This document shows, one piece after another, positions 50,970 to 60,220 of a stretch of DNA of 64,000 nucleotides (the stretch's first letter is position 1; the number at the start of each line of letters is the position of its first letter). The stretch comes from Balneolaceae bacterium UBA7797 (GTDB lineage: Bacteria; Bacteroidota; Rhodothermia; Balneolales; Balneolaceae). The stretch is taken from positions 62,001 to 126,000 of the forward strand of contig DLCN01000007.1 in assembly GCA_002480645.1 (NCBI GenBank), in the 5' to 3' direction. The position numbers and the translations under genes are program-made. The notes beneath the pieces were generated by a model. That model ran no database searches, had not been told where the DNA came from, and worked only from the letters and a program-made list of their open reading frames with translations.

Positions 50970-52970
50970 ATGACTAAACAACAGGCAGAAGCACGCATCA
51001 AAGAACTGCGGGACCTGTTAGATAAAGCAAATGAAGCTTATTATCAGGATGCTACCCCCTTTCTCAGTGACAAAGAATTTGACGAAAAGTTAAAAGAACT
51101 TGATGCCCTTGAAAAAGAGCATGATCTGATCTCCCCCGATTCACCCACCCAACGTGTTGGTAGTGATATCTCTTCCGAATTTGAAACGGTTCAACACCCC
51201 GTTCCGCTCTTAAGTCTTGATAATACCTATAACGAAGATGAGCTGAATGACTTTGACGGAAGAGTGAAGAAAATTCTGGGGCATGAAGACTATGAATATT
51301 TCGTGGAATTGAAATTCGATGGTGCATCTCTTCGCCTGCGGTATGAACAAGGGGAATTGGTTCTGGGAGCAACCCGGGGCGATGGTCAGCAAGGTGATGA
51401 CATCACCCGCAATATAAAAACAGTTCGGGATATTCCCCTTCGGCTTTCGGGAGATTATCCTGAAGTAGTAGAAGTTCGCGGCGAAGCGTACATGGAACGG
51501 GAAGCCTTTGCCCGATTGAATGAACGCCGGGAGGAAGAAGGATTGAGTGTCTTTGCAAATCCAAGAAATTCTACGGCAGGTTCACTTAAAATGCAGGATC
51601 CTAAAGCCGTGGCTCAACGCCCGATCCGTTTTTTTGCCTTTGATCTGTTGTTTGAAGACGATAATGACACTATTACTCAAGCCGGGAAACTGGAACTGAT
51701 CTATAAATTTGGGTTACCCGGGAATGACCATCCCAGATTATGTAAATCCATAGAGGATGTGCATAAGACGATTCAGGAATTTGATGAACTCCGCCATAAA
51801 CTACCTTATGAAACCGATGGAGTGGTCATCAAAATAAATCAGGCTGAACTCCGTGATCAACTGGGTTCAACTTCCAAATTTCCGAGATGGGCCATTGCTT
51901 ATAAATTTGAAGCGGAACAGGCAACCACTTCCATCAACGATATCTCTCTTCAGGTTGGCAGATTAGGGACCATCACTCCGGTCGCAGAAATGGAACCTGT
52001 TTTATTGGCCGGAACCACAGTTAAAAGAGCCTCCCTGCACAACGAGGACGAGATCCGGAGAAAAGACATTCGAATTGGTGATACCGTAGTGGTAGAAAAA
52101 GCAGGAGAGATCATCCCACAGGTTATAAGTGTAGTAAATCCCGACCGGGAAAATAGAAATGATGAATTTCAGTTTCCTGAACACTGCCCCGCCTGTGAAT
52201 CCAAATTGGTTAAGTTTGATGGGGAAGTAGCCTGGCGCTGCGTGAACCCTTTATGTCCACCACAGGTACGGATCAAAATAGAGCATTTTGCTTCGAGAGA
52301 TGCATTAGATATTGAGGGATTAGGAGAATCTGTTGCCGACCAGCTGGTTAGTGAAGGACTGATCCGGACCTATGCCGATCTCTATGAATTATCCACTGAA
52401 GACCTCATCCCGCTGGAACGGATGGCTGAAAAGAGTGCTCAAAACCTGATCAATGCCATTCAAAAAAGTAAAGAACAACCCTTTGAACGTGTTTTATACG
52501 CACTTGGGATTCGCTTTGTGGGTAAAACGGTAGCCAAAGACCTTGCGAAGGCATTTAAAAACTTAGAAAAACTCCGATCTGTTTCGGAAGAGGAACTGTT
52601 GGAGGTCGATTCCATCGGTCCCCGTATCGCCGAATCCGTAGTCAATTTCTTTGGTAATGAAAAGAATTCAGCAATTGTAGATCGTCTGTTTTCATACGGA
52701 CTTCAGTTTGAGTTACATGAACAGGAACAGGCTTCCAGTGTTCTGGATGGAAAAACCATTGTGTTAACGGGCTCACTTCCCAGCCTGACACGTAAAGAAG
52801 CCTCAGAATTGATCGAAAAGCATGGTGGAAAAACTTCAAGTTCAGTTAGCAAGAAAACGGACTTTGTGTTAGCCGGTGAATCTGCGGGCAGTAAATTAAC
52901 CAAAGCTCAGAATCTCGGGATCACCGTTTGGAATGAAGAAGAATTTCTACAGTATATCGGAGAAAGATAA
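50970..52970 (+). CDS. ligA: NAD+-dependent DNA ligase
   Basis: 666 residues. Seals nicks using NAD+. AMP-accepting Lys115 lies in VELKFDGASLR, with KxDG motif, OB fold, the zinc finger with CPAC and a CVNPLCP pair (about residues 405-430), HhH motifs (near 480-580) and a C-terminal BRCT domain (from about 592, LDGKTIVLTGSLPS). Full length. It is the essential replicative ligase and follows the RodZ-like gene by eight bases. Confidence 0.97.
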   Translation: MTKQQAEARIKELRDLLDKANEAYYQDATPFLSDKEFDEKLKELDALEKEHDLISPDSPTQRVGSDISSEFETVQHPVPLLSLDNTYNEDELNDFDGRVKKILGHEDYEYFVELKFDGASLRLRYEQGELVLGATRGDGQQGDDITRNIKTVRDIPLRLSGDYPEVVEVRGEAYMEREAFARLNERREEEGLSVFANPRNSTAGSLKMQDPKAVAQRPIRFFAFDLLFEDDNDTITQAGKLELIYKFGLPGNDHPRLCKSIEDVHKTIQEFDELRHKLPYETDGVVIKINQAELRDQLGSTSKFPRWAIAYKFEAEQATTSINDISLQVGRLGTITPVAEMEPVLLAGTTVKRASLHNEDEIRRKDIRIGDTVVVEKAGEIIPQVISVVNPDRENRNDEFQFPEHCPACESKLVKFDGEVAWRCVNPLCPPQVRIKIEHFASRDALDIEGLGESVADQLVSEGLIRTYADLYELSTEDLIPLERMAEKSAQNLINAIQKSKEQPFERVLYALGIRFVGKTVAKDLAKAFKNLEKLRSVSEEELLEVDSIGPRIAESVVNFFGNEKNSAIVDRLFSYGLQFELHEQEQASSVLDGKTIVLTGSLPSLTRKEASELIEKHGGKTSSSVSKKTDFVLAGESAGSKLTKAQNLGITVWNEEEFLQYIGER

Positions 52971-53070
52971 ATTCCGGGCATTCATTCAACGTGGACGTGA
53001 TCATTCTGCCTAGTAACATTCTTAATTCTTAGTTGAATTTTCTATCTTCGGCAAATAACCTTTGCAGCCT

Positions 53071-54285
53071 ATGGACATCCACCCACTTGACACCGAACAA
53101 TTAGGGCTTAAAACTCTTGAGAAGCACCTGATCCGCTCTAAAAGTAAAGTTTCATTGAAAATTGGCATCCCCAAAGAGATCTCTATTGATGAACGCAGGG
53201 TTTCTCTTACACCGGGAGGAGTATCTGTTTTGAAAGCAAACGGCCATGAGGTTTTCATTGAACAAGGTGCCGGTGAGGAAGCAAAATTTACCGATCAGGA
53301 TTATGCAGAAGCCGGAGCAGAGATCGCACTCAGCGCAGAAGATGTGTACAGAAAGTCTGAATTGATCCTGAAAGTTGCCCCGCTTTGCAGTGAGGAATTT
53401 GATTATCTCACCCCTGAGCAATCTGTCATTTCAGCCTTACATATCGGAAGTCAAAATGAGGAATATTTTCAGGCGTTCATCGATAAATCTGTGACAGGTA
53501 TCGGGTATGAATTCATCCGTGGGGAAGACAAAGAATTCCCGATCGTTAGGATGATGCATGAAATTACAGGGTCTATCGCTGTTCAGATCGCTGCTCATTA
53601 TATGGAAACCCGCAGTGGCGGGCAGGGAATAATGCTGGGAGGTATTTCAGGTGTTCCACCGGCAACGGTTGTGATACTTGGTGCCGGAATAACCGGAGAA
53701 TATGCGGCGCGAACTGCCCTTGGTTACGGCGCTCAGGTTTTTGTGATGGATAACGATCTCACGGCCCTGCGCAGGCTGGAAAATGCACTCGACCGAAGAA
53801 TTATCACTGCAGTAGCCAACCAGCAATATTTGAGCAACGCATTAAAGTTCGCTGACGTTATTATCGGTGCTGCGATGGCCGAAGGAGACCGTTCACCATG
53901 CTGGGTTACCGAGGATATGGTGGCCGGAATGAAACCTGGTAGTGTGGTAGTGGATACTGTGATCGATCAGGGAGGTTGTGTGGCTACAAGTAGACCTACA
54001 ACCCACTCTAACCCAATATTTCAGACTTATGATGTAACGCACTACTGTGTGCCAAATATTCCTGCAAACGTTGCACGTACCGCGACTTATGCATTGAACA
54101 ATGTTCTGGTTCCCTACGTGTTATCTATTGGTGATGCGGGAGGAATTAAAGAATGCCTGTGGGATAATCCGGCTCTGCGAAATGGCACCTATACCTATCG
54201 AAAACATATAACCAAGAAACTATTAAACGAGATGTTCGACTTCCCTTACAGGGACATCGAAATGTTGATCGCCTCTCAGATCTGA
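53071..54285 (+). CDS. ald: Alanine dehydrogenase
   Basis: 404 residues from the ATG at 53071; an in-frame TTG at 53062 would add three residues. NAD-dependent conversion of alanine to pyruvate and ammonia. N-terminal substrate domain has IGIPKEISIDERRVSLTPGGV near 31-50; the NAD loop is VVILGAGITGEYAARTAL. KxxPxLRxGxYxYR-like tail (NPALRNGTYTYRKHI) fits the longer branch of alanine dehydrogenase seen in Bacteroidota. Pyruvate from this reaction feeds the IlvB enzyme. Confidence 0.88.
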   Translation: MDIHPLDTEQLGLKTLEKHLIRSKSKVSLKIGIPKEISIDERRVSLTPGGVSVLKANGHEVFIEQGAGEEAKFTDQDYAEAGAEIALSAEDVYRKSELILKVAPLCSEEFDYLTPEQSVISALHIGSQNEEYFQAFIDKSVTGIGYEFIRGEDKEFPIVRMMHEITGSIAVQIAAHYMETRSGGQGIMLGGISGVPPATVVILGAGITGEYAARTALGYGAQVFVMDNDLTALRRLENALDRRIITAVANQQYLSNALKFADVIIGAAMAEGDRSPCWVTEDMVAGMKPGSVVVDTVIDQGGCVATSRPTTHSNPIFQTYDVTHYCVPNIPANVARTATYALNNVLVPYVLSIGDAGGIKECLWDNPALRNGTYTYRKHITKKLLNEMFDFPYRDIEMLIASQI

Positions 54286-54310
54286 CTTTTACATAATCAA
54301 TTAGGAATAA

Positions 54311-54676
54311 ATGTCTGAACTTTCAGATTCCAATTTCAAACGCATTAGCCTCATCAACTGGATACTGACTATTCCGATGATCGTGTTGTTTTCATGGCCT
54401 TATTATTATGCGGCAAAGCTGGTGGGGATGGAGGAATCTTTCCGGTATATCGGTGCATTCATGTTTTCACTTCCTTTTATGTTCACCATTATGCACGGTC
54501 ATGTTACTATGGCCCTGGGCTCAGTTCACCGGGAGCATTATTACCGATGGTTAGAGGAGCACACTTTTTCTTATGGAATCCTGTTTACACCTACTTTCGT
54601 TAAAACACGATTTCGGCTCATCTTCCTAATTGTAAGTCTGATCTTTTTACCGGTAGGGTATTTACTGAGCTTTTGA
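54311..54676 (+). CDS. Small membrane protein of unknown function
   Basis: 121 residues with three predicted membrane helices (about 15-35, 45-65, 98-118) and a short soluble loop with HREHYYRWLEEHTFSYG. No domain recognised. It follows ald by 25 bases and could be cotranscribed; the REP-like region and a bidirectional terminator lie after it. Confidence 0.5.
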   Translation: MSELSDSNFKRISLINWILTIPMIVLFSWPYYYAAKLVGMEESFRYIGAFMFSLPFMFTIMHGHVTMALGSVHREHYYRWLEEHTFSYGILFTPTFVKTRFRLIFLIVSLIFLPVGYLLSF

Positions 54677-54723
54677 AGTTTTGGCACTCCACTTCCTCTT
54701 ATAAATTAAATATCCCAATATCT

Positions 54724-54836
54724 GCAGGGTTAAAACCCATGCTTACTTATGTACCAGCTAATTCTCCCATTCGATTTCGAAACTAACGTTCCATATCGGG
54801 CATAAGCGAGTATGGACTTTAGTCCTGCGCCATATG
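54724..54836. repeat. REP-like pair of small hairpins in an intergenic region
   Basis: First hairpin: GCAGGGTT at 54724-54731, AA, AACCC at 54734-54738, A bulge, TGC at 54740-54742. Second: GGACTTTAGTCC at 54814-54825 inside outer CATAT (54792-54796) and ATATG (54832-54836). Hairpins of the GGGTTAAAACCC and GGACTTTAGTCC type are typical of extragenic repeats mobilised by REP-associated tyrosine transposases, though copies elsewhere in this genome are not visible here. Confidence 0.35.
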
Positions 54837-54858
54837 ATTTACATAAATGTTAAACCAA

Positions 54859-54890
54859 AACGAGGGACCTAAATCCCTCGTTTGTTTTAA
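54859..54890. terminator. Bidirectional terminator between the small membrane gene and acs
   Basis: AACGAGGGA at 54859-54867 pairs with TCCCTCGTT at 54874-54882 with a CCTAAA loop. T-rich flank TTTGTTTT on the right and A-rich ACCAAAA on the left allow use from both sides. It lies 26 bases past the acs stop. Confidence 0.8.
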
Positions 54891-54915
54891 TGAAAACATA
54901 TTGAGAAAAGATATC

Positions 54916-56814
54916 CTAAATCGGCTCTCCGTTTTTGATGTCTTCGACCACCGCCGGATCCAGTAGTGTGGAAGTATCTCCGACATTTTCCAGATCATTC
55001 GCAGCGATCTTTCTCAGAATTCGACGCATAATTTTACCTGAACGTGTTTTTGGAAGTCCGGGCACGATCTGAATTTTATCCGGTTTGGCGATCGGGCCGA
55101 TAATTTTGGTAACCAGATCGAGTAATTCTTTCTTGAACTCAGCGGTATCCTTGATCTCACCATCGGTGATCATGAATGCATACACCCCCTGCCCTTTTAT
55201 ATCATGTGGATATCCAACAATAGCCGTTTCTACCACTTTGTTGTGTTCATCCAGTGCATTTTCAATTTCTGCAGTCCCTAATCGGTGTCCACTTACATTT
55301 AACACATCATCTACCCGACCGGTAATTCTATAATAACCATCCTCATCACGGCGGCAGCCATCACCGGTAAAGTAGTAACCTTTATACGTACTCAGATAGG
55401 TTTGAATATATCGCTCATGATCCCCATAAACAGTTCTAGCTATCGATGGCCATGGATGTTTGATACACAAATTACCTTCTACTGCATTTCCTCTTATCTC
55501 ATCACCATTTTCATCCAGTAAAACAGGGAAAATTCCCGGTAAAGGAAGTGTCGCAAAACCCGGTTTGGTTGGAGTGATTCCACCCAGCGGGGAGATCATT
55601 ATGCCACCTGTTTCTGTTTGCCACCAAGTGTCTACAATGGAGCATCGCTCATTTCCGATATTGTGATGGTACCAGTGCCAGGCTTCTTCATTGATAGGTT
55701 CACCCACCGAACCGAGCACTTTTAAGGAGCTCAGATCATATTTCTTCACGTAGTCAAGGTCATAACTCATCAACGCCCGGATAGCCGTTGGTGCCGTATA
55801 GAAATGAGTTACTTTATACTTTTCTACAACTTCCCAGAAACGCCCGGCATCCGGATAAGTTGGCGTCCCCTCAAAGATAATACCTGTAGTTCCGGTAAAT
55901 AATGGTCCGTAGATTATGTAGCTATGCCCGGTGATCCAGCCTGCATCTGCGGTACACCAATATACATCATCGGCACCGACCTGAAATACATTCCGGAAGG
56001 AATAACTGGTGTAGACCATATACCCGCCACATGTGTGCACTACACCTTTTGGCTTTCCGGTTGAACCGGAAGTGTAGAGAATAAAAAGCGGATCTTCGGC
56101 ATCCATTTCCACCGCTTCATGCTCTTTTGAAGCATTACGAATAAGATTATGCCACCACCGGTCACGTCCTTCTACCCAATTGATATCACGGTTGGTACGC
56201 TGACAAACAATCACACTTTCTACAGTTGGACAACTTTCAAGAGCTTCATCAGAAATATCTTTTAGAGGAACATGCTTATCTCCACGACGAAGTCCGTCAT
56301 TGGTGATCAGCATCTTAGCCTCACAATCATTAATACGTTCGGCCAGCGACTGAGCAGAGAATCCCGCAAAAACAATGGAGTGAACCGCTCCGATGCGTGC
56401 ACAGGCCAATGCCGCAATGATCAATTCCGGGGTCATGGCCATGTAAATACATACCCGATCTCCTTTTGTGACGCCTTTACTTTCCAGCACATTCGAAAAA
56501 CGACAAACATCCTCATGTAGCTGTTTAAAGGTGATGGTTCTACGGAAAGAATCGGGGTGATTCGGTTCAAAAATAAAGGCTGTTTTATTCCCGATCGTGT
56601 TTAGATGCCGGTCAAGTGCATTTTCTGTGATATTTAATTTCCCGCCTTCAAACCATTTTATATCGGCGGTTTCAAAACTACCTGACTGAACGTTATCCCA
56701 TCGTTTCCGCCAATAAAAAGTACCTGCCTCATGTTCCCAGAACGCCAATCGGTCTTCTTCGCTCTCTTTAAAAGTTTCCTGATATTCCTGAAAGGATTTT
56801 ATATTCAGCCACAT
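54916..56814 (-). CDS. acs: Acetyl-CoA synthetase
   Basis: 632 residues. ATP-dependent activation of acetate to acetyl-CoA. The P-loop-like motif YTSGSTGKPKGVVHT (about 249-263), DTWWQTETGG, YFTGDGCRRDEDGYYRITGR, and the regulatory acetylation lysine in TRSGKIMRRILRK near 600. Full length. It begins 110 bases from the divergent response regulator gene and ends by a bidirectional terminator. Confidence 0.96.
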   Translation of the reverse strand: MWLNIKSFQEYQETFKESEEDRLAFWEHEAGTFYWRKRWDNVQSGSFETADIKWFEGGKLNITENALDRHLNTIGNKTAFIFEPNHPDSFRRTITFKQLHEDVCRFSNVLESKGVTKGDRVCIYMAMTPELIIAALACARIGAVHSIVFAGFSAQSLAERINDCEAKMLITNDGLRRGDKHVPLKDISDEALESCPTVESVIVCQRTNRDINWVEGRDRWWHNLIRNASKEHEAVEMDAEDPLFILYTSGSTGKPKGVVHTCGGYMVYTSYSFRNVFQVGADDVYWCTADAGWITGHSYIIYGPLFTGTTGIIFEGTPTYPDAGRFWEVVEKYKVTHFYTAPTAIRALMSYDLDYVKKYDLSSLKVLGSVGEPINEEAWHWYHHNIGNERCSIVDTWWQTETGGIMISPLGGITPTKPGFATLPLPGIFPVLLDENGDEIRGNAVEGNLCIKHPWPSIARTVYGDHERYIQTYLSTYKGYYFTGDGCRRDEDGYYRITGRVDDVLNVSGHRLGTAEIENALDEHNKVVETAIVGYPHDIKGQGVYAFMITDGEIKDTAEFKKELLDLVTKIIGPIAKPDKIQIVPGLPKTRSGKIMRRILRKIAANDLENVGDTSTLLDPAVVEDIKNGEPI

Positions 56815-56923
56815 AGTGATTAATATTTTTAAATGGTTGGTTTTTGCTGCGCGTTATGTTGATATATTTTAGTGGCAGAATCAAGTTAAAAATTGTGTAC
56901 AATCCTCTAAAAAGCGCTTACGC

Positions 56924-57601
56924 ATGAGAGCTCTGGTCGTTGAAGACGAACCTTTACTAAGAGAATCCCTGGATGATCATCTGTTCCAGCAGGGATTTAC
57001 CACCGATCTGGCGATCGATAAAAGGGAAGCGGAAGAACTTCTGATCTCGCAGGAATATGATCTGCTGCTACTCGACCTGAGTCTGCCGGATGGAGATGGA
57101 TTAGACCTTTTAAACACGTTGAAGGCTACAGATGCTAATACTGCTACCATCATTTTAAGTGCTCGAGGAGAACTCGAAGACCGGATCTTAGGATTGGAAC
57201 GCGGTAGTGACGATTATTTACCTAAGCCCTTTTCGATGCTTGAACTCACCGCCCGGATCCACGCGGTCTTACGCCGACGATTTAAAATTCAGGATAACTA
57301 TGTAAAGATAGGTGAACTCACCATTTATCTGGATACCAACACCATTCTATATAAAGATAATAATCTGGAGTTCACCGATACCGAGTATCGAATACTGCGT
57401 TATCTGGCTCTTAATAAAAATAAAACGGTTACACGGATCACTCTTTCCGAACATATCTGGGGAGATAAAGTTGATGACCGTTTTTCTTTAGACTTCGTGA
57501 ATTCGCATATAAAGAATATCCGACGAAAATTTTCGTCCAGAAATTTTACCGACCCGATCAAGACCGTTTATGGCATCGGGTACCGCATGGAGGATGTATG
57601 A
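56924..57601 (+). CDS. OmpR-family response regulator
   Basis: 225 residues. Receiver domain with phospho-acceptor Asp51 in YDLLLLDLSLPDGDG, conserved Lys101 in DDYLPKPFS, then a winged-helix DNA-binding domain (from about 125, ITLSEHIWG to VYGIGYRM). Its last four bases overlap the sensor kinase gene, and a TolC/adaptor/RND efflux system follows, so it probably controls that system as CusR or CzcR would. Confidence 0.93.
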   Translation: MRALVVEDEPLLRESLDDHLFQQGFTTDLAIDKREAEELLISQEYDLLLLDLSLPDGDGLDLLNTLKATDANTATIILSARGELEDRILGLERGSDDYLPKPFSMLELTARIHAVLRRRFKIQDNYVKIGELTIYLDTNTILYKDNNLEFTDTEYRILRYLALNKNKTVTRITLSEHIWGDKVDDRFSLDFVNSHIKNIRRKFSSRNFTDPIKTVYGIGYRMEDV

Positions 57602-58914
57602 AACTACGTACTAAACTAAGCCTTGCAAATCTACTCGTGAATCTCTTCTTCCTTCTTTTTGCAGGGTTCTCGGTTTTTTATGTGGTTGATAAAGCTGTGT
57701 TTAACGAATTGGATGAGCACCTCGTAAACCATAAACAGGATCTGGTTCAACGTTTCGAAAAGGGAGAGATTACATTACAAACCATTCGGGAAATGGGATC
57801 GATTGGTTCCTACGAGTGGATCGAATTTGATCAGGTAAGTGATTCAAACGCTGAACCATCGGTGAGTTTTAAAACGGTTGAAAAAGCCCGTTTTAAAGAT
57901 CAACCTGTTGAAAAATACCGGCAATTAACCAGTGTGATCATATTAGATGCTACTCCATACCGACTCACAATTTATGAAGAGATCGGTGGGTGGAAATCGA
58001 TCGCGATAACTATCATCATCACAATCCTTGTCATTCTATTCGCCTGGTACATCATTGTTTATTTCGGATACAACCTGGTGCTTTCCCAAACACTACGTCC
58101 ATTTTTTGATACCATTGAAAAACTCCGCGGAATACGTTCTGATCGGGACTTTGAAATTAGTTTTCCGGAAGTGTCTACGACAGAATTCAATGAATTGAAC
58201 TCCACGCTAAATACAATGTTATCAGAACTGGAGGATTCCTTCAAAAAACAGAAACATTTCATCCAGAATGCCTCCCATGAGCTGTTAACACCACTTTCCA
58301 TTATCCGACAAAAAACAGATGAACTGCTGAATAAACCCCTTGATGAACACACTCTCGTGAGTTTGTCTAATATCCAGCGAACGGTGATCCGCCTGAAAAA
58401 ACTTTCTAATGCCTTACTGCTAATAAGCCGGGTGGAGAATAAACATTATTCAATTAACGAGAATGTCTCACTTTCTGAACTGATCGAGAAGGTCCATTCT
58501 GAGCTTTCCGATTTTCTTCTAAATAAAAATGTAAGTCTGAAATATGATCCGAATGAATTAAAAACAATTCAGGGAAACACAGATCTAATACATTCAGTGT
58601 TTTATAATGTATTACAAAATGCCGTGTACCATACCGAATCTGATACGGAGATCGCGGTACAGGCAGCTTTAAGAGGGCCAACCTACCACATAACTGTTCA
58701 GGATTCCGGGCCGGGTATACCGGAAGAGGATCTGGATCAGATCTTCGAGCGATTCCGTAGGTCATCGGGTAATAATGGTTCGGGCAATCATGGTTTGGGA
58801 TTAGCCATCGTTAAAAGTATCTGCGATCTGCATTCCTGGGATTGTTATTTTGAAAAAGGATTGAATACAGGTTCATGTTTCCATTTAGAGATCCCTAAAG
58901 TCTCACTGGTTTAA
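57598..58914 (+). CDS. Sensor histidine kinase
   Basis: 438 residues. Membrane helices at about 10-30 and 134-156 flank a roughly 100-residue periplasmic sensor. Phospho-acceptor His227 lies in FIQNASHELLTPLS, the HATPase core has NVLQNAVYHT, DSGPGIPEEDLDQIFERF and GNHGLGLAIVKSIC. It overlaps the response regulator gene by four bases and forms its pair. The signal is likely a metal, from the efflux genes that follow. Confidence 0.92.
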   Translation: MKLRTKLSLANLLVNLFFLLFAGFSVFYVVDKAVFNELDEHLVNHKQDLVQRFEKGEITLQTIREMGSIGSYEWIEFDQVSDSNAEPSVSFKTVEKARFKDQPVEKYRQLTSVIILDATPYRLTIYEEIGGWKSIAITIIITILVILFAWYIIVYFGYNLVLSQTLRPFFDTIEKLRGIRSDRDFEISFPEVSTTEFNELNSTLNTMLSELEDSFKKQKHFIQNASHELLTPLSIIRQKTDELLNKPLDEHTLVSLSNIQRTVIRLKKLSNALLLISRVENKHYSINENVSLSELIEKVHSELSDFLLNKNVSLKYDPNELKTIQGNTDLIHSVFYNVLQNAVYHTESDTEIAVQAALRGPTYHITVQDSGPGIPEEDLDQIFERFRRSSGNNGSGNHGLGLAIVKSICDLHSWDCYFEKGLNTGSCFHLEIPKVSLV

Positions 58915-58972
58915 GCTCTCCATTTTCTGTACATAATTGAGATGTATTTTCTGAAAAATTATATCTCAAGTT

Positions 58973-60220
58973 ATGGTTAGACACTTCACTTCAATCGTTC
59001 TGTTTGCGCTATTATTCAATTCGGTACAAGCTCAAACGGATTTCACACAATTAGCGGTTGATGACGCTCTCGAATTCGCATACAACAACAATGCAGAGCT
59101 GAATCAACTTTTTGAGCAACTTCATATGCTCGAAAATGAACAAAAAGTGATTCCGGGTATCTCCGATCCCCAGATCATGTACACAAGGGAAGGAATCGGC
59201 AATGGTTCAAATTTTAACGAGCAACGGCTGAGCGTTTCTCAAACCATTGATTTCCCCATTACTATACGGAACAGCCGCGCGATCGTGCAGAATAATGTAC
59301 GAGCTTTAGAAGCCCGGTATAATGCGGCTAAATTACAGGTTAAAGTGATGGTAAAATCAGCGTATACGAAAGTGGCGTATGCTATCGAGATCGTTCATCT
59401 CAGACAAGAACAAGTAGACCTGGCAAAGCGGGTAAAAGAGATCGCCGAGGAACGTAATAAAGTGGGTGAGATCTCCAAGTTAGACGTTCTCCAATCTTCT
59501 CTTCAACTAGCAGAGGCCCAAAACAGTTTTGATGACGCCATCAACCAATTACAGAATGCGCGTTATGAATTGTTCAACTCCATTGGGTTGAATCCGGAAG
59601 ATCAAAGTTACGGCATAGATTTCCCTGACACCCTCCGGTACATTCCGATCGAGTTCAATCAGGATGATGTACTTGAATCCATCGCAGATCATCCTTCGGT
59701 AACTGAAAATGAATTTTATATTGAAAGTGCCAACGCTAATCTGAAATTGAACAAATCAGCCTATCTGCCATCATTAACCGGAACCTATTTCAATCAGGAT
59801 TTTGGTAACGGTTATGATTTCAACGGCTTTGAGGTTGGTTTTTCGATCCCACTCTGGTTTGCAGTAAAACAACAACCTCGGATCAAGGCTGCATCTTCGA
59901 ATGTAAAAAGTATGGAGTGGAAGCTGCAAAACACGGTGCTTTTACTTAAAAAAGAGGCAGAGAAAGCATGGCATACTTTTGCCAATTCAAGAGATCAGAT
60001 CGAACGCTTTAATGCCAGTACCAGACAGGAATCAGCAGAATTGCTGGCGCTCACTCAGGAAGCCTATAGCGTTGGTGAAATTCCATTGATCACCTTTCTG
60101 GAAGCTCAAAGAACCTATCTGATCAGTCAGGAGCGGTATCTCACTGCACTACGCAACTATCAATTAAATGCCATCAACATCGAACAATTTCTACAACAGG
60201 ATCTGACTTATGTGGACTGA
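58973..60220 (+). CDS. TolC-family outer-membrane efflux protein
   Basis: 415 residues with a Sec signal (1-20, VQAQ), no lipobox Cys. The OEP fold has two repeats of long helices (ALEARYNAAKLQVKV, and a second with LKKEAEKAWHTFANSRDQ). Channel for the RND system coded just downstream; 11-base overlap with the adaptor gene. Lineage is CzcC/CusC-like. First gene of the efflux operon proper, 58 bases after the kinase. Confidence 0.9.
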   Translation: MVRHFTSIVLFALLFNSVQAQTDFTQLAVDDALEFAYNNNAELNQLFEQLHMLENEQKVIPGISDPQIMYTREGIGNGSNFNEQRLSVSQTIDFPITIRNSRAIVQNNVRALEARYNAAKLQVKVMVKSAYTKVAYAIEIVHLRQEQVDLAKRVKEIAEERNKVGEISKLDVLQSSLQLAEAQNSFDDAINQLQNARYELFNSIGLNPEDQSYGIDFPDTLRYIPIEFNQDDVLESIADHPSVTENEFYIESANANLKLNKSAYLPSLTGTYFNQDFGNGYDFNGFEVGFSIPLWFAVKQQPRIKAASSNVKSMEWKLQNTVLLLKKEAEKAWHTFANSRDQIERFNASTRQESAELLALTQEAYSVGEIPLITFLEAQRTYLISQERYLTALRNYQLNAINIEQFLQQDLTYVD

